DNA of 64,000 nt from Parietichytrium sp. I65-24A (GCA_012862575.1 BLSF01000043.1:310001-374000), one strand, 5' to 3'. Counted from the first letter of the stretch, positions 42,548 to 53,470 are shown. A program made the numbers and translations. The notes: generated by a model not told the origin, from the sequence alone.

Positions 42548-44401
42548 TCACTGCACGACCGTTAGCATGTTATGCGAGTCTTCAGCAATCACGAGCGAAT
42601 CTGTAAATGGATGTGCCGTGACAACCGTGGGAGACCCCCGCAAGGAAATTCTGTTGAACGTTCGCGAGGTCCAACCATCGCGAATTCGCTTGCTTCGCAT
42701 GGGAGAAAGATCCACCAAGTAAACAGCGTTGATGCCGGGGAGCCCGGCGCACACAATATCTTGAGACAAAGGCGCAAGACAGTTTCTCCTAGCTGAAACA
42801 GTGGGATACGTAGTTTCTTCATTGTGGATCTCGACATTACTAAACAGCCTGCTTGGCCCACTCGCTTTGACAGGCTGCTGCAGGGCTGCGCTGGCGATTG
42901 GTTTCTCCTTGGCCATATCGTAGAGCCCAACCTCGCCAGATTGTAGCTGGTAAAATAACTCGCCTGTAGCACCTGCACGCTGCTTGAGGCTGACCACACC
43001 GTTCAGCTTTTTCGGTTTTTGCAAGCGTGCAGAACCGACATTTCCGCCGGCCTGAGTGAGCTGTTGAGTGGCTGCCATGGCGAGCGGGAAACCTCCGCAC
43101 CATATCTGGGATGGAACTTGACGAGTCGAGAAGATTGCCGACTGCATTTTCCGCAGGTCCCACAACATTATATATCCATTGGTCGAGCTCCCTACAAGGT
43201 GAACCCCGTTGCTTGACAAGTGGAGCGAGGAGACACAATGCGGGGCGAAAACCTTGGACTTTTCCCCACTTGGGCTGGCATACAACTCCCAATTTGACCT
43301 GTTTGACCCTCGCGTATCCCAGCATCTGACGGTGTTGGAATTCGTGCCGCCGTACACTATGTGTTGTTGATTTCCAAAGATGATTGCACTAGTGCCTTTC
43401 GAACCTGCATCAAGCTGTGCATATGGCCTACTTCTCCTCACCGTTGCAACGTTAAACAGGCTCACTTGGTCGGCGTTGTAGTAGCCACACGCCAAGCGAT
43501 CCACGTCTTCCTCGCACCATGCTAGACACTGCACATTGCGAAGGGTATCAATCCTGACGGCCGGAGACTGTTTCTTGCTCTTGATCGCAGCTCTGGCAGT
43601 TTTGAGCGCTGATGCTTCCTCTTCTTCTTCGTCCATCTCAGTCGTGCACGGCCCATCCGTGGGCTCACGATCGGTCTCGTCCCCTTGCTCCCGTCCAGCA
43701 GGATAATTGGCCGCGATCTGGCTCCTCCGCTCGTGTAGCAAGCTGGCTACCGCTCTGTAGTGTTTCTTTTGCATTTTGCACGTTCTAGCACGAAATGTGT
43801 CAAAGCTGAATATGCACAGTCCTCCATCCGTGGCTCCGCTCGCCAGGAGCGCTCCAACTTTATCAAATTCGACGCAATTTATCTGTCCAACTCGCTGCGG
43901 AATCCTCTCTAGTCGCTGGTTCGCCCCGACGAATCGGAGCAATTGCTGTGACAAAAAGACTGGCTGTCTTTCCAGCTTACTCAAGCCAAGTCTGGCAAGG
44001 AAATGACTTGAGATGAACCGGCGCCCCACCATACTTGCCTCTAGATTCGCAGCCACAGCAATACACGTGCAGCGCCGCTCCTGAGCACCAACTCCGTACA
44101 GGGAAGCTGACCAACTTGGAACCGTTTGGGTTCTTTGTCTGACTCTTGTTTCAGCTTTGCAGGCCGCCTCCGACGCATCCATGCACGCGAGAAGCGCAGA
44201 GACATCCTCATCTCCGCTCGGCATGGTCTTCTCAGCATTTTGCGTGCTGGTTCGCTGCATCTCCACAGGAGCACCCGCCTCGCCTGGCTCCGCCTGGCCG
44301 ATCTCCCGCGTACTCTCCAGAACTCGCGGTCTTTTGGACCATGCATCGTACAAGCTGTAACTCGCACGTGGACTAGCCTGCCTCCTTTTCCCGCCTCCCA
44401 T
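42548..44401 (-). CDS. WD40-repeat protein with two WDxR motifs
   Basis: This 617-aa protein starts at the first ATG. The first 90 residues are polar and probably disordered. From about residue 165 there are WD40-type blades, for example INCVEFDKVGALLASGATDG, NVQCLAWCEEDVDRLACGYY, TVRCWDTRG and YIMLWDLRK. An acidic insertion with EMDEEEEEASA interrupts the propeller near residue 260-275. WDxR occurs twice, W361-R364 (WDTR) and W414-R417 (WDLR). In DCAF proteins such motifs at the end of successive blades contact DDB1 of the CUL4 ubiquitin ligase. A role as a DCAF-type substrate receptor is therefore a fair hypothesis, but many WD40 proteins carry such words by chance. I cannot name an orthologue. 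Confidence 0.8.
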   Translation of the reverse strand: MGGGKRRQASPRASYSLYDAWSKRPRVLESTREIGQAEPGEAGAPVEMQRTSTQNAEKTMPSGDEDVSALLACMDASEAACKAETRVRQRTQTVPSWSASLYGVGAQERRCTCIAVAANLEASMVGRRFISSHFLARLGLSKLERQPVFLSQQLLRFVGANQRLERIPQRVGQINCVEFDKVGALLASGATDGGLCIFSFDTFRARTCKMQKKHYRAVASLLHERRSQIAANYPAGREQGDETDREPTDGPCTTEMDEEEEEASALKTARAAIKSKKQSPAVRIDTLRNVQCLAWCEEDVDRLACGYYNADQVSLFNVATVRRSRPYAQLDAGSKGTSAIIFGNQQHIVYGGTNSNTVRCWDTRGSNRSNWELYASPSGEKSKVFAPHCVSSLHLSSNGVHLVGSSTNGYIMLWDLRKMQSAIFSTRQVPSQIWCGGFPLAMAATQQLTQAGGNVGSARLQKPKKLNGVVSLKQRAGATGELFYQLQSGEVGLYDMAKEKPIASAALQQPVKASGPSRLFSNVEIHNEETTYPTVSARRNCLAPLSQDIVCAGLPGINAVYLVDLSPMRSKRIRDGWTSRTFNRISLRGSPTVVTAHPFTDSLVIAEDSHNMLTVVQ

Positions 44402-45612
44402 TTCTTATCCTGTCCAAACTTGCCAATCCCGCTTCCCACATGCAGAATGCCAACCTCTCCTCGGCTCAGCTGCTCAGCTGCTCAGCTTCTCAGCTTCTCA
44501 GCTGTGCTTTGTCACCTGCGCTTGGCTCCTTTGTCTTCTTCTCAAGTCCCAACTCCGCCGACAAAGTCTCTTCGAGCTATCCGCTTTGCTTTCTTTGCAA
44601 GTCAACAAACAGTCAACGATGCCGCTTCCAAAGTATGGGCAGCCCACGTCGCATGCGTACGCAAGAGTGGGTCTATGCAGTCGAAGGCGAGTGCTTCTAT
44701 TACATGTGCACTCACTGACTGAGGCCTTCTCCGCCGCGGACCTTTTGCGATGCACGCGCATGTGGCTTCCCTCTGGAAAGAGTGGAGAGTGAAAAGTTGC
44801 CTTCCACGGCGTGGCGGAGAGTCTTCAAGACTAAGTGTCATTATAATTAAGTGAACTTAATGGGTACGCAGTGTCTGGTGAGAGGAGTTGTTAAGGGCTC
44901 GTGATGTATTTTTGAAAAAGTTTGGATTTTGGAATTTTTTGAAATTTGAATTTTGGTTTGAGATTTGATTGATTGATTGATTGATTCAAGATCGAGAGAA
45001 AAAATGGAATTTTGAAGCACAACCAAAATGACTTATCCATCAAGTGTTTGGGCTTGTTGAGAGCGTTTGTCGGCGAGTGAGTGTGTCGCGTGGACCAGGC
45101 AGACAATGCATCCAAAGTGCTTGAGAGCTGCGTCTTAGCATGTGCTTCGGAGTGGAGGTGCCTTTCGCAATAGAGTTCAGGATTGCTGAGGGATGGAGGG
45201 AGGGATCGCGAAGGCGGGTTCGGTCTTTTGTTTTGTTCGTGAAGGCAACACAAGAAGAGAAACAGGTTCAGCGTCTCCTTATAAACGTGTGATTGGAGGT
45301 GTTGTATCATTCTCTCCTGAGCTCTGGATGTGAAGTCCAGCAGAGCAGCAAATGTAAGACCTGACTTCTCTTCACATGCAAGTTCCTACATTCAGATACG
45401 CACTATGTATGAATGCAGCGAATGAAACGCCACCTACGAAGGAAGTGTTTGTCTCGACAGGGTAGAACCCTGTGTTGCACACAGCCGCGGGACGTGGGCG
45501 ATTGAGGAGAAGGCTGCAATAACATATTTTACATTTACAGATCAAGGACAGAGCAAGTAGATGCCATATCAAAGGGCCGATTGCGGGCAGCGCGCAGGGC
45601 GGCAGGTGTCAA
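44402..45612. other. Intergenic region
   Basis: The first part is the 5' flank of the WD40 gene, with CAGCTGCTCAGCTTCT-type repeats at about 44465-44505. An AT-rich stretch with GATT repeats lies near 44965-44990. No gene is supported. Confidence 0.45.
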
Positions 45613-47994
45613 TCAAAAGCTAAAGTTTCGAACGGGAACCTGCTCGATGATAGGATTTCCGTTCATGTCGAGCACTTGCGTAGCTCCTTTGGACTCCTCC
45701 AGCTCGGGGCTGGTTTCAAGTGATGAGGAGATTACCGATGGGCCCTGGCGAGATCCATTGTTGCCAGAGTCAGACGCTTTTGCGACCTCCTGTCCCCACA
45801 GTGGGCTTGCGGGTCGGCCAGAAGCATTCAGCGGGCTTTGCGAGTCAAATTGATCGTCCTCCGAGGTGGACATTCTGGGCGGCCGTTTCATTCCGGGGCT
45901 CCCAGCATTTAGTGGACGAAGAGCCCCAATTCTGCGATGGTCGTGCAAATCAGGCAGATTCGGAGTTCGTGGAGACGCGTGCCTGCTCATTGGTGATCGA
46001 CATGCATCTTCGCAGCCATCATTCACGAACGGCGCTACATGCGGAGAGTTTGGCCGACTGCCTGTCCTCCCCTTGCTCCCTTTGTTGCCCTGGCGAGGTT
46101 TCGGCGATGATACTCCGTTCTGTAGTCTGTTTTTGTTCATGGCGGCGTCATGTATCGCTGGTGCGCGCTTCAGCAGATCTATTTGCCCTGGTGTGCATTT
46201 TCGATTGCATGCCATGCATGTAAGCGCGTCAAGAGGTGTGCTGTGCTTCCCTTCCTCATTACAGCGCATGAGCGATGTCGTAATGAGCCACGGTTTAACG
46301 CCCTCTCTTTCGTCCATCACAAGCTCAAGTTCGCAACGAAGGCGCCGATGGAGTAAGGTGAGTTTGTTGACCAGTTCTTCCTTTGCGACCTTTCCTGCGA
46401 TCAGTTCATCGGCTTCTGCGCGGCTCAGCTTCTCGTCCATGTACTTTTGAAGTCTGTCAATCTGGTCGGCGACTTTGCCGTCGAGTTCGAGTCGCTTGCG
46501 CAAATCTAAGATCTCTGATTGATCCGCCTTACTCGACATGAGAAGGGCGCAAGTGTCTTGTAGCTCCTTGGCCGCCTTTTTGAACTCCTCCTCGTCGGCA
46601 CCTGCAGTCGCAATCGCTTTCTCCAGCTGGTCCACAACTTCGTCAAACTTGACTTCGATCTTGTTGTCCACACCGTCAGCATCCAACTTTGTGTCAAGCT
46701 CAGACTGCATGGAGTAGATCTTCTTAACAACCCTGATGATTTGATCATTGACGGCGTCGACCTCCATTTCGAATCTTTCGCGCAAGTCTCGCACGGCCTG
46801 CGTTATTTGGTAAGGCCCGATTGCACAGGACTTGTAGTTTGATCTGATTTCTTTAAGTCGCTCGCTTACTCCACGTGGAGAATCAGAGTCCTGTTTCTCC
46901 TCTTTTCCCTCGTTACTCTGTGGAGTCTCCATCGCGAATCCCTTGTCTCCAAGATGAACCGCATCGCAAACTCTCGATCTCGGCGGAGGCTGCTCAAAGA
47001 TTCCAGCTTCGTAGAACCCTCGGAAAAGATTGTCGAGGTTTGCACACGTCACCTCAAACGACTTCCGAAGTTTTGAGAAGTCGGACTCTGCAGCTTTTCC
47101 TTCCACGAGCTCCCACAGCTTGTTAATATCTTCCTCCCCAGCAGATTTCCGGCTGTTTAGCTTTGCGCACATTCGTCCGATGTTGTTGACTACCTCCGTC
47201 AGCGGCACCATTGTGTCGCCCTTCTCTCCAGTCTCAAAATTGATCTGTGGGATGAAAACCTTGTCTGTGGTGACTTTGGAAGACTCCATGAGCTCGTGTG
47301 CTCGCTTCTTCTTTGTCGTAGATTCGTTGTTCGAAGCTGCTGCTGCCGCCGCCGACGCTGCTGCGGTGGCCGACGCTGCAGACTTCTTTCTCTCCTTTTG
47401 CCTTGACCTCCTCTCATCAACCGACAGCAGGGCGAGCTCTTCATCGTCTTCGTTGTCGGCGTCCTCCTCCTCGTCGCTCTCTTCCAAGAGCCATTCAATT
47501 GCCTTGTCTGCAGTTTCTTGCGCCTTGGTAATATCCAATTTCACTTGCTGAATCACGCCTTGCTGCCGATCTCCCTGACGGAGCAGCCTTTGGATGTTCA
47601 GGTCGTGCTCTTCATAATTGCTTGACAATGTTTCCAGAGGGCCCTGCACGTCTTTGAGTTTCTCATCGAGTTTTTTCATGTGTGTCGTCAAGTTCGTTTC
47701 CGATTGCGACTGCTTATTGGAGAACGTGTCAAGGGCCATCTCAAGTTCTCGCACCCTCTGCTCCAGGGCATCTTTGTTATCCTGCAGCATGGCGTTCCGC
47801 TCTTGAAACATCTCAATTTGCTTCGCCTGTGTCTCTGACTTTTCGTATAGCGCCGTGAGCCCATCGGTCAGCTTGATGACTGCCTCCGCGAGATTCTCCT
47901 TCGACACTTTGGGCTGCGCATACTCGTGAACTGTGGCCCCCGCCAATATCCCTCTAATCTCCGCCGGCTCGAAGCCGCGCCGTTCTTTCGACAT
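45613..47994 (-). CDS. Coiled-coil protein with Cys cluster, possibly axonemal/cytoskeletal
   Basis: This 793-aa protein starts at the first ATG. Long heptad-rich segments cover about residues 30-180 and 380-560. An acidic stretch (SDEEEDADNEDDEEL) and an alanine-rich linker separate them near 173-225. After the second coiled coil a compact segment (about 575-620) carries CxxC-type cysteines in ACNRKC. The tail is Ser/Pro-rich and probably disordered. The coiled coil followed by a CxxC-containing block is weakly reminiscent of the DUF4795 part of QRICH2-like flagellar proteins; I am not confident of that match. No enzyme motif is present. Confidence 0.8.
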   Translation of the reverse strand: MSKERRGFEPAEIRGILAGATVHEYAQPKVSKENLAEAVIKLTDGLTALYEKSETQAKQIEMFQERNAMLQDNKDALEQRVRELEMALDTFSNKQSQSETNLTTHMKKLDEKLKDVQGPLETLSSNYEEHDLNIQRLLRQGDRQQGVIQQVKLDITKAQETADKAIEWLLEESDEEEDADNEDDEELALLSVDERRSRQKERKKSAASATAAASAAAAAASNNESTTKKKRAHELMESSKVTTDKVFIPQINFETGEKGDTMVPLTEVVNNIGRMCAKLNSRKSAGEEDINKLWELVEGKAAESDFSKLRKSFEVTCANLDNLFRGFYEAGIFEQPPPRSRVCDAVHLGDKGFAMETPQSNEGKEEKQDSDSPRGVSERLKEIRSNYKSCAIGPYQITQAVRDLRERFEMEVDAVNDQIIRVVKKIYSMQSELDTKLDADGVDNKIEVKFDEVVDQLEKAIATAGADEEEFKKAAKELQDTCALLMSSKADQSEILDLRKRLELDGKVADQIDRLQKYMDEKLSRAEADELIAGKVAKEELVNKLTLLHRRLRCELELVMDEREGVKPWLITTSLMRCNEEGKHSTPLDALTCMACNRKCTPGQIDLLKRAPAIHDAAMNKNRLQNGVSSPKPRQGNKGSKGRTGSRPNSPHVAPFVNDGCEDACRSPMSRHASPRTPNLPDLHDHRRIGALRPLNAGSPGMKRPPRMSTSEDDQFDSQSPLNASGRPASPLWGQEVAKASDSGNNGSRQGPSVISSSLETSPELEESKGATQVLDMNGNPIIEQVPVRNFSF

Positions 47995-49333
47995 CTCGCA
48001 ACCCCAATGCAGGCGCGAACGAAGCCCTGGCTTGCTGGGCTCCCGCTGCTTGCGTCACAGTCCGCGCCAGGTCTATACACTTGCGTTGGCTTTCCCACCA
48101 ATTGCTGTTGCACAATCTACACTCGCATCGACAATCAACTAATCTTCGTCTTCGTACCCTGCAAGCGAGCGCGAGCGCGAGTCCGAGTCCGAGAGCAGAA
48201 AGCGATCGATCAGAAGGACGGCGTGAACACCTTGGCCATCCACACCCGCCACCAGTCCAGTGCCGGAGCTCCTCCGTTCGTGCACTTTTGTTCTCCTCCA
48301 CGCTCTCTCTCCCAGTCCCTTCCAAGTCAAGCTTTCCCGTGGGCTGTTGACCACGTGTGGACCGAACAATTGATCCGATTTCCTCCTAGCTAGAGCTCGC
48401 CAAGCATTCTTCTCCAACGCCTGTACTCAGATGTACTCAGTACTCGCACTGTCAGTTCCACTTTGCCACAAGCTACAGTGCTCACAATGGCACAACGTGT
48501 TCCACAGACTATCGCAACTTGTGAGTGAGAGCCACATTGCGAAAGAGCAGAAACGGATAAAAGGAACAGAGGCTGTACGTTTTGTTCAGAGCGAAATCAA
48601 GGAACACGGCTACGTGAGCAGCTCTTTGATCGTGATTAGAAATTGTTCCCTTGGTTACCGTTACGCACTGTCAAGTTCAAGTTGAAGTTCGAGCTCAAAG
48701 TTTTCTGAGGACGAGAGGAAGAGAGCTTTGTTGACAGCTCTCACAAGGAAGATGAAAGTGATCGAGACGCCGAGAGGAGCACAGTACGATCGAAATCTGT
48801 GTTCCATTATTTAATGTTTACAAACCAGGGCGCACGGCTTTGGGAGGCGAGATTACAAGATGGGTTCCACCTTGGTCTTGCCAAGTGTGAAGCTTTCTCT
48901 AAGCTGAGAGCACATAGAAACGTGGGCCTTTTGACGAACAAATCGATGCGGTTTACCTGCTTGAGCTCTCATATATTCTATTGCAAGCGAATGCATCGCC
49001 AGCGGGAAACATCAGGTGCACCGGTAATGCTTGCATCGTTTCGCGTCGGAAGAAGGAAGGTTTTGGCCAAAAGACAGCTCTTCTTGCCAACTTCTCATTC
49101 GCGAGGATTGGTTTGTAGCGTGTGAGTTTTCGTTTTCAGTCCTAGCTGATGAGACAGGCAGACAGAACTTGATACGTTGCTTACAGCCTTCCAGTAACTG
49201 AGCGTTTGTGCCTTTGTCTTCCTTCCCTCGTCAAAGAGAGTGGCAGTGAGTTTAGTTTGCAATCGCATGCACAGCAGGGGGGCCCTCGATATCGACGCGG
49301 CAACAGTGAGGCGCGTCGCTCGGAGATGGTAAG
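47995..49333. other. Divergent promoter region
   Basis: The region lies between the divergent coiled-coil gene and the C2-like gene. It contains GCGAGCGCGAGTCCGAG-type repeats near 48168-48195. No gene is supported. Confidence 0.45.
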
Positions 49334-52243
49334 ATGAGCGACGTGCTGCTGGTCGAAGTTCACAAGGCCACGTTCGCGAAGGAGTTGAACTACTTTCTCT
49401 CTTTGCAGCTGAATGAGAACGGTGAGAAGCTGCGGACAGAGGTGGCTGAGGCGAGCAAGAAGCCGGTCTTCAAAAATAACGTCTTCAAGCTGCGCGTGAA
49501 CGATGTGCTCAGCCCACGCGCATTGCAGCTCGCCGATTCTGAGCTGCTTCTGAAGATCGTTGGGTTTGTCATTGTCCAGAAAGATGGAAACACTGCTGGC
49601 AAACCCTCCTTGTTGGGCAGCGCGAGCGTTGACGTCAAGGGGCTATTGCAGCAGTTGCGAGGAGGACAAAAGGTCCTATGCGATGACATTGCCCTGACTC
49701 GAAAGTCGCGAAAAGAGGGCCAAGAGAATCAGGTCATTGTGGTCGGAAAGCTGCAGTTGAGTATCAGGTTCGAGCGACCAGCGGCGCAAGAGTCCGAGTA
49801 TCTTCCGCCAAAGGCTGTATTGCACCCGGACGCATGTGTTTGCAAGGTGCTCGTTCGCAGTGCAAAAGTGAGGAGTGCATCTCCGGCAGGCGCGGGGATC
49901 ATCGTTGAGTCTAGAATAATAAGCCCTGAGGCGCACCAAGCCATAATGTCGTTTAGGGAAGACCCTTCCAAGGTCGATGTCCTGAAGGATTATTTGCCTC
50001 GGCCTGTAGCCCGAACCCGCTCGATAGATGGGGCTGCGCTGTCATCAACCTATCAGTGGAATGAAGAGTTGAATTATAAGATTGAGCGTCGCGCGCTGGA
50101 GTCAAACAAGGGCGTTCGGATAGATTTGGTAGCAGTTCCTGGAGGCAACAACGAGTCTGAGGAGTGGAGCAGTTTTGGGGGTGCAACACTTGCGTTTGGG
50201 TATCTCGAAAAGTTAAAGCAGTACAATCTAGAGTTAAGATTTGACCAGGATGACTTCCTTCAAGCTTCGGTTGAGCTGAAACCTTCCTTCGGAGAGGAGT
50301 GGGCCTTGTTTTCTCAGAACTCAGCAAGTCAGACATTGAAGCGCGTAAAAATATTATCCGTGCAATGCAAACCGGTTTCGGGTGCGGATGCATTGCAGGA
50401 TCCGTTAATCTCAGTGTCAGGATCGACCGCGGAAAAGGCCACAAGTAATTTATTTGTGATTGGAAAACCTTTGGTCCATCCTTTTCACGAGAGTAAAAAT
50501 GATGAGACAAAATCAGAGTATCTTCGGGAAAGCCGGCCGCTACTCGAAGATTACTCGTTGAATCGAGTGGACAACAAGCTGTCGCACATAATTCAAGGAT
50601 CCACTCGGTCACCAGCGTGGAGAGACCTGGATATGGATTTTAATGCCGACGAAATCTCCTTTCGAGAAAGTGTAATTGTCGAACTTTATCACCGCGGAGA
50701 AGAGAAAGTTGGAAGAGCAGTGATCAGCTTGAAGGACGTTCCTACTGATGGCTCGCTGTACAAAGCAGAGAACATCCCTATGGCGGTTTCAAGTGACAAC
50801 AATGCCAACTGGACTTGTACAGTGGAGTTGCAACAATGGCGGGCGATGGAATATTTAAAAAAATTGGAAAATAGTTCACAGGATATACCCGAAACGGCAG
50901 CTCAAGTACAGCAAAGGCAAGAAGAGTTGGAGAAGCAGGCCATTAAGAACGAAAAGGCGCGCGCTAAAGAAAGGCGCATGCGCGATGCGTTGGCAGAACT
51001 GAATGGTGAGCATACTGGAGGAGATGGGAACGCAGCGAAGGAAAGTGGAGTCAAACCAGAGGATGAAAGCGACCCAAGAGAGGAGGCCCACATTGAATCT
51101 GCTTTTGATCCTCGAATTTTAGCGCAGCAAGCGGAAACGCCAGAACTCACACCGGTTCCTTCTAGAAATAGTACACCTTTCGAGACTCTCTCGCCACAGC
51201 CATCTGTATCAAAGCTCCAGAAGCTACACAATGCACAGAGCCAAGCACGTGACAATGAGTCTGATGAGGAGACTCGCGAGATGGCTGAAGATCAGGAGAG
51301 CATCATCAGCCCGTCTCGAGCTGCATCGCGGAGAATCCACGAAAAAACGGAAGAGGAGGTGAAGGCACTCGAGGAGAGGGTGGGGGTCCTAAGTGCAGAT
51401 CTGGTCAACAAACAAGCCTTAATAGATCGATTGCTTGAAGAGGTGGATCGCCGATCCGATGCTATACGTGACTGCGGAGCAGAAATCGTGGAGCTCCGCA
51501 AATATAGCCAAAGGCTAGAGCACGAGCGTGATGAAGCAATCCAAAAGTTGGAGGAGAGCACAAAGCATGATCTAGACGAAGCTTTGTCGCTCTCCCACCC
51601 AGAAAGTATTGGCGCAATTGATCCGCATAACGTACCAGAGATGAAGCGAAGGATTTCTTTATTAGGACAAAAATACGTCAACGAGAGACGTCGAAACGAG
51701 GAGATGTTGAAGCGTCTGGAGGTACTTCAACATGCGTCAGTAGAGCATCGGAAACTTTTGCAGGCTCACGAGAGACTCGAAACCGCACATGCTGCTCAGG
51801 CAAAGTATATTCAAGAACTGCAGGAGGAAAATGCGCAAATTGGGGTGTTCCGCGCAACTATTAAAACCCAAGAGAAGGTCATCTTAAAGCTCGAAGATTT
51901 GTTGGAGTCCAAACTCCGCGAAGGAGGAGGCCAAAACCATGCCGCACTTGTTGACGAGGTTCAAAGGCTCCGGGAAAGAAACGAAGACCTTGAGCATAAA
52001 ATTCTGGAGGGCGACTTCGTTGGAGACTCTTCTTTGCACGAACGCATTCGCGAACTTGAGGAACAGTTGGAAGAAGGAAAACGCGAAGGTCCGGGAAGCG
52101 GAGGTAAAGTTGAAGAATTGCAGAATAAGATTGCAGCGTTGGAAGAACAACTGGTAAGCAACGCAAAGTCGTTTGCCAAAGAAATCTCGGAAGCGAAGAT
52201 GAGGATTTTTGAATTCGAGGCAATGGAGGAGTCGAATTTTTAA
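49334..52243 (+). CDS. C2-like N-terminal domain plus long C-terminal coiled coil
   Basis: This 969-aa protein starts at ATG 49334. Residues 1-150 alternate short beta strands (LLVEVHKATF, LLLKIVGFVIV, VGKLQLSIRF), as in a C2 domain of the CEP120/N-terminal-C2 type. A second beta-rich region spans about 165-510 and may hold further C2-like folds. From about 508 to 570 and again from about 670 to the end the sequence is coiled coil, with heptads such as LEERVGVLSADLVNKQALID and EDLEHKILEGDFV. The linker is acidic and Ser-rich. C2 followed by coiled coil is common in centrosomal, ciliary and membrane-tethering proteins, so a scaffold or tether is likely. The calcium-binding aspartates of a classic C2 are not apparent. 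No orthologue is recognised. Confidence 0.82.
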   Translation: MSDVLLVEVHKATFAKELNYFLSLQLNENGEKLRTEVAEASKKPVFKNNVFKLRVNDVLSPRALQLADSELLLKIVGFVIVQKDGNTAGKPSLLGSASVDVKGLLQQLRGGQKVLCDDIALTRKSRKEGQENQVIVVGKLQLSIRFERPAAQESEYLPPKAVLHPDACVCKVLVRSAKVRSASPAGAGIIVESRIISPEAHQAIMSFREDPSKVDVLKDYLPRPVARTRSIDGAALSSTYQWNEELNYKIERRALESNKGVRIDLVAVPGGNNESEEWSSFGGATLAFGYLEKLKQYNLELRFDQDDFLQASVELKPSFGEEWALFSQNSASQTLKRVKILSVQCKPVSGADALQDPLISVSGSTAEKATSNLFVIGKPLVHPFHESKNDETKSEYLRESRPLLEDYSLNRVDNKLSHIIQGSTRSPAWRDLDMDFNADEISFRESVIVELYHRGEEKVGRAVISLKDVPTDGSLYKAENIPMAVSSDNNANWTCTVELQQWRAMEYLKKLENSSQDIPETAAQVQQRQEELEKQAIKNEKARAKERRMRDALAELNGEHTGGDGNAAKESGVKPEDESDPREEAHIESAFDPRILAQQAETPELTPVPSRNSTPFETLSPQPSVSKLQKLHNAQSQARDNESDEETREMAEDQESIISPSRAASRRIHEKTEEEVKALEERVGVLSADLVNKQALIDRLLEEVDRRSDAIRDCGAEIVELRKYSQRLEHERDEAIQKLEESTKHDLDEALSLSHPESIGAIDPHNVPEMKRRISLLGQKYVNERRRNEEMLKRLEVLQHASVEHRKLLQAHERLETAHAAQAKYIQELQEENAQIGVFRATIKTQEKVILKLEDLLESKLREGGGQNHAALVDEVQRLRERNEDLEHKILEGDFVGDSSLHERIRELEEQLEEGKREGPGSGGKVEELQNKIAALEEQLVSNAKSFAKEISEAKMRIFEFEAMEESNF

Positions 52244-52678
52244 GATCCTAATCGCACAAAGTCATTTGACCAATACCTTGATACCTTAAAATTATAACCC
52301 ATTCGGTTTTTCATTTTCTCAATCAAAAGAATAAACATCGAGAATTGTTCTTACCGTGGAGATTATTTTCTACGAAAGTCAAGCAAACAATTGCGGGCAC
52401 GAATAGAGCTCGTAGAGTATAAAATAGAAGGCAACAAAGTGTTGATACAACTGGAGTGTGACACTGGGGAAAAGGAATGTTTCTAAATTTCAGCGGTCCC
52501 GAGCATGAATTCTTTTGGTGTAAAGCTGGGCATTTTACTTGGAAAAGAATGTAAAAGAGGCCTGTCTTCCCGGTCCTCTCATCGAGCTAGGTGAGCAGCT
52601 CTTCGTTCGAAAGTACCTAGCAGATCCAGATCCTCATCGCATCTACCAGGTCAGATTGGGTAAACACTGTCAAACAGG
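52244..52678. other. Shared 3' region of two convergent genes
   Basis: The stretch is AT-rich, with several AATAAA-like words near 52285-52340. No gene is supported. Confidence 0.45.
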
Positions 52679-53470
52679 TCAGGGAAAGACTCTCACGGGA
52701 ATCTGGAATTGCCTGAGCGGTACCCGCGGGAATTTTCTTGGATCCAGTCGGAATGCTCGCAGAGTCCGTTGCGAAGAGTTTCGTGTTTCTGATGACGTGA
52801 TATTGTCCGGGGTTTCAGGGAAAGTTCTGGGGTCAATGTGGAGGGCCTTCAATCTCCCACCTGCCTGTGTTGAAGGGAGCGGTGGAAAAGAGCTGGGGTT
52901 GACGTTGAAACCTCTCGCCCGTGGGGGGGAGACTTCTTCCTTCTCCGCCATCGTTGGGAATTGTCTCAGGTTCAAGACCCGGAACCTTCGCAGCTTACTG
53001 TGGCTAGTCGTCTCCGGAAGCTTGCTAAGCTCTGAATTCTTGAAATCGGGCAGCACCATCACGTTGTTTGGCGGGAAGCTCTTCGTATCCCGTATCTTAA
53101 ACCTCCCCAGTTCTCGCGCCGCCCCTTTCCCGGGAAACTTTCTCACGTCCGCAATCTTAAACCTCTTCAAACCTCGATAGATCTTCACCGTCACTCCAGG
53201 AAACTCGGCTTTGCACTTCAAAACACCAATCTTGCTTCTCACTCGCTCCTCCTTGCGTGGCAAGACCAAGGCGCTTCTGGTGCCTAGTGCCCCTGCCAGC
53301 GCCTGCGCTGCCGACATTCGCTTGGACCTTCTGTTGTCACCATCGCCCTCCGCCAAGCTGTCCTCCTTGCTCACATCTACACTTCCGGACGTGACCAGCA
53401 ACCTCCTTTCCGCGCCAGTGGACTGCGTCGCGTTCGGTCTTCTCAGCGTTAAAAAGCCGAGACTCGGCAT
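52679..53470 (-). CDS. Tandem F-P repeat protein of unknown family
   Basis: This 263-aa protein begins at the first ATG. Residues 1-80 are basic and low-complexity, and the first 30 could pass as a targeting peptide, unproven. From about 83 to the last residue it is built of about eight degenerate copies of one unit, with core L-R-x-F-x-I-x-x-x-x-F-P: 101-113 (LKRFKIADVRKFP), 121-133, 160-172, 185-196, 207-218, 237-248 and 252-263, with a weaker one at 83-91. Spacers of 2-25 residues vary freely, while the core is kept. Constraint on the peptide and not on the spacers points to selection for a binding repeat. I know no family with this motif. The opposite strand is open over part of the interval, but it lacks this order. 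Confidence 0.7.
   Translation of the reverse strand: MPSLGFLTLRRPNATQSTGAERRLLVTSGSVDVSKEDSLAEGDGDNRRSKRMSAAQALAGALGTRSALVLPRKEERVRSKIGVLKCKAEFPGVTVKIYRGLKRFKIADVRKFPGKGAARELGRFKIRDTKSFPPNNVMVLPDFKNSELSKLPETTSHSKLRRFRVLNLRQFPTMAEKEEVSPPRARGFNVNPSSFPPLPSTQAGGRLKALHIDPRTFPETPDNITSSETRNSSQRTLRAFRLDPRKFPRVPLRQFQIPVRVFP

Noticed and set aside
52539-53180. A 213-codon plus-strand frame over the F-P repeat gene
   Set aside because: It lacks the ordered repeat core of the minus-strand protein and has no recognisable domain. The repeat structure of the DNA keeps both strands open.
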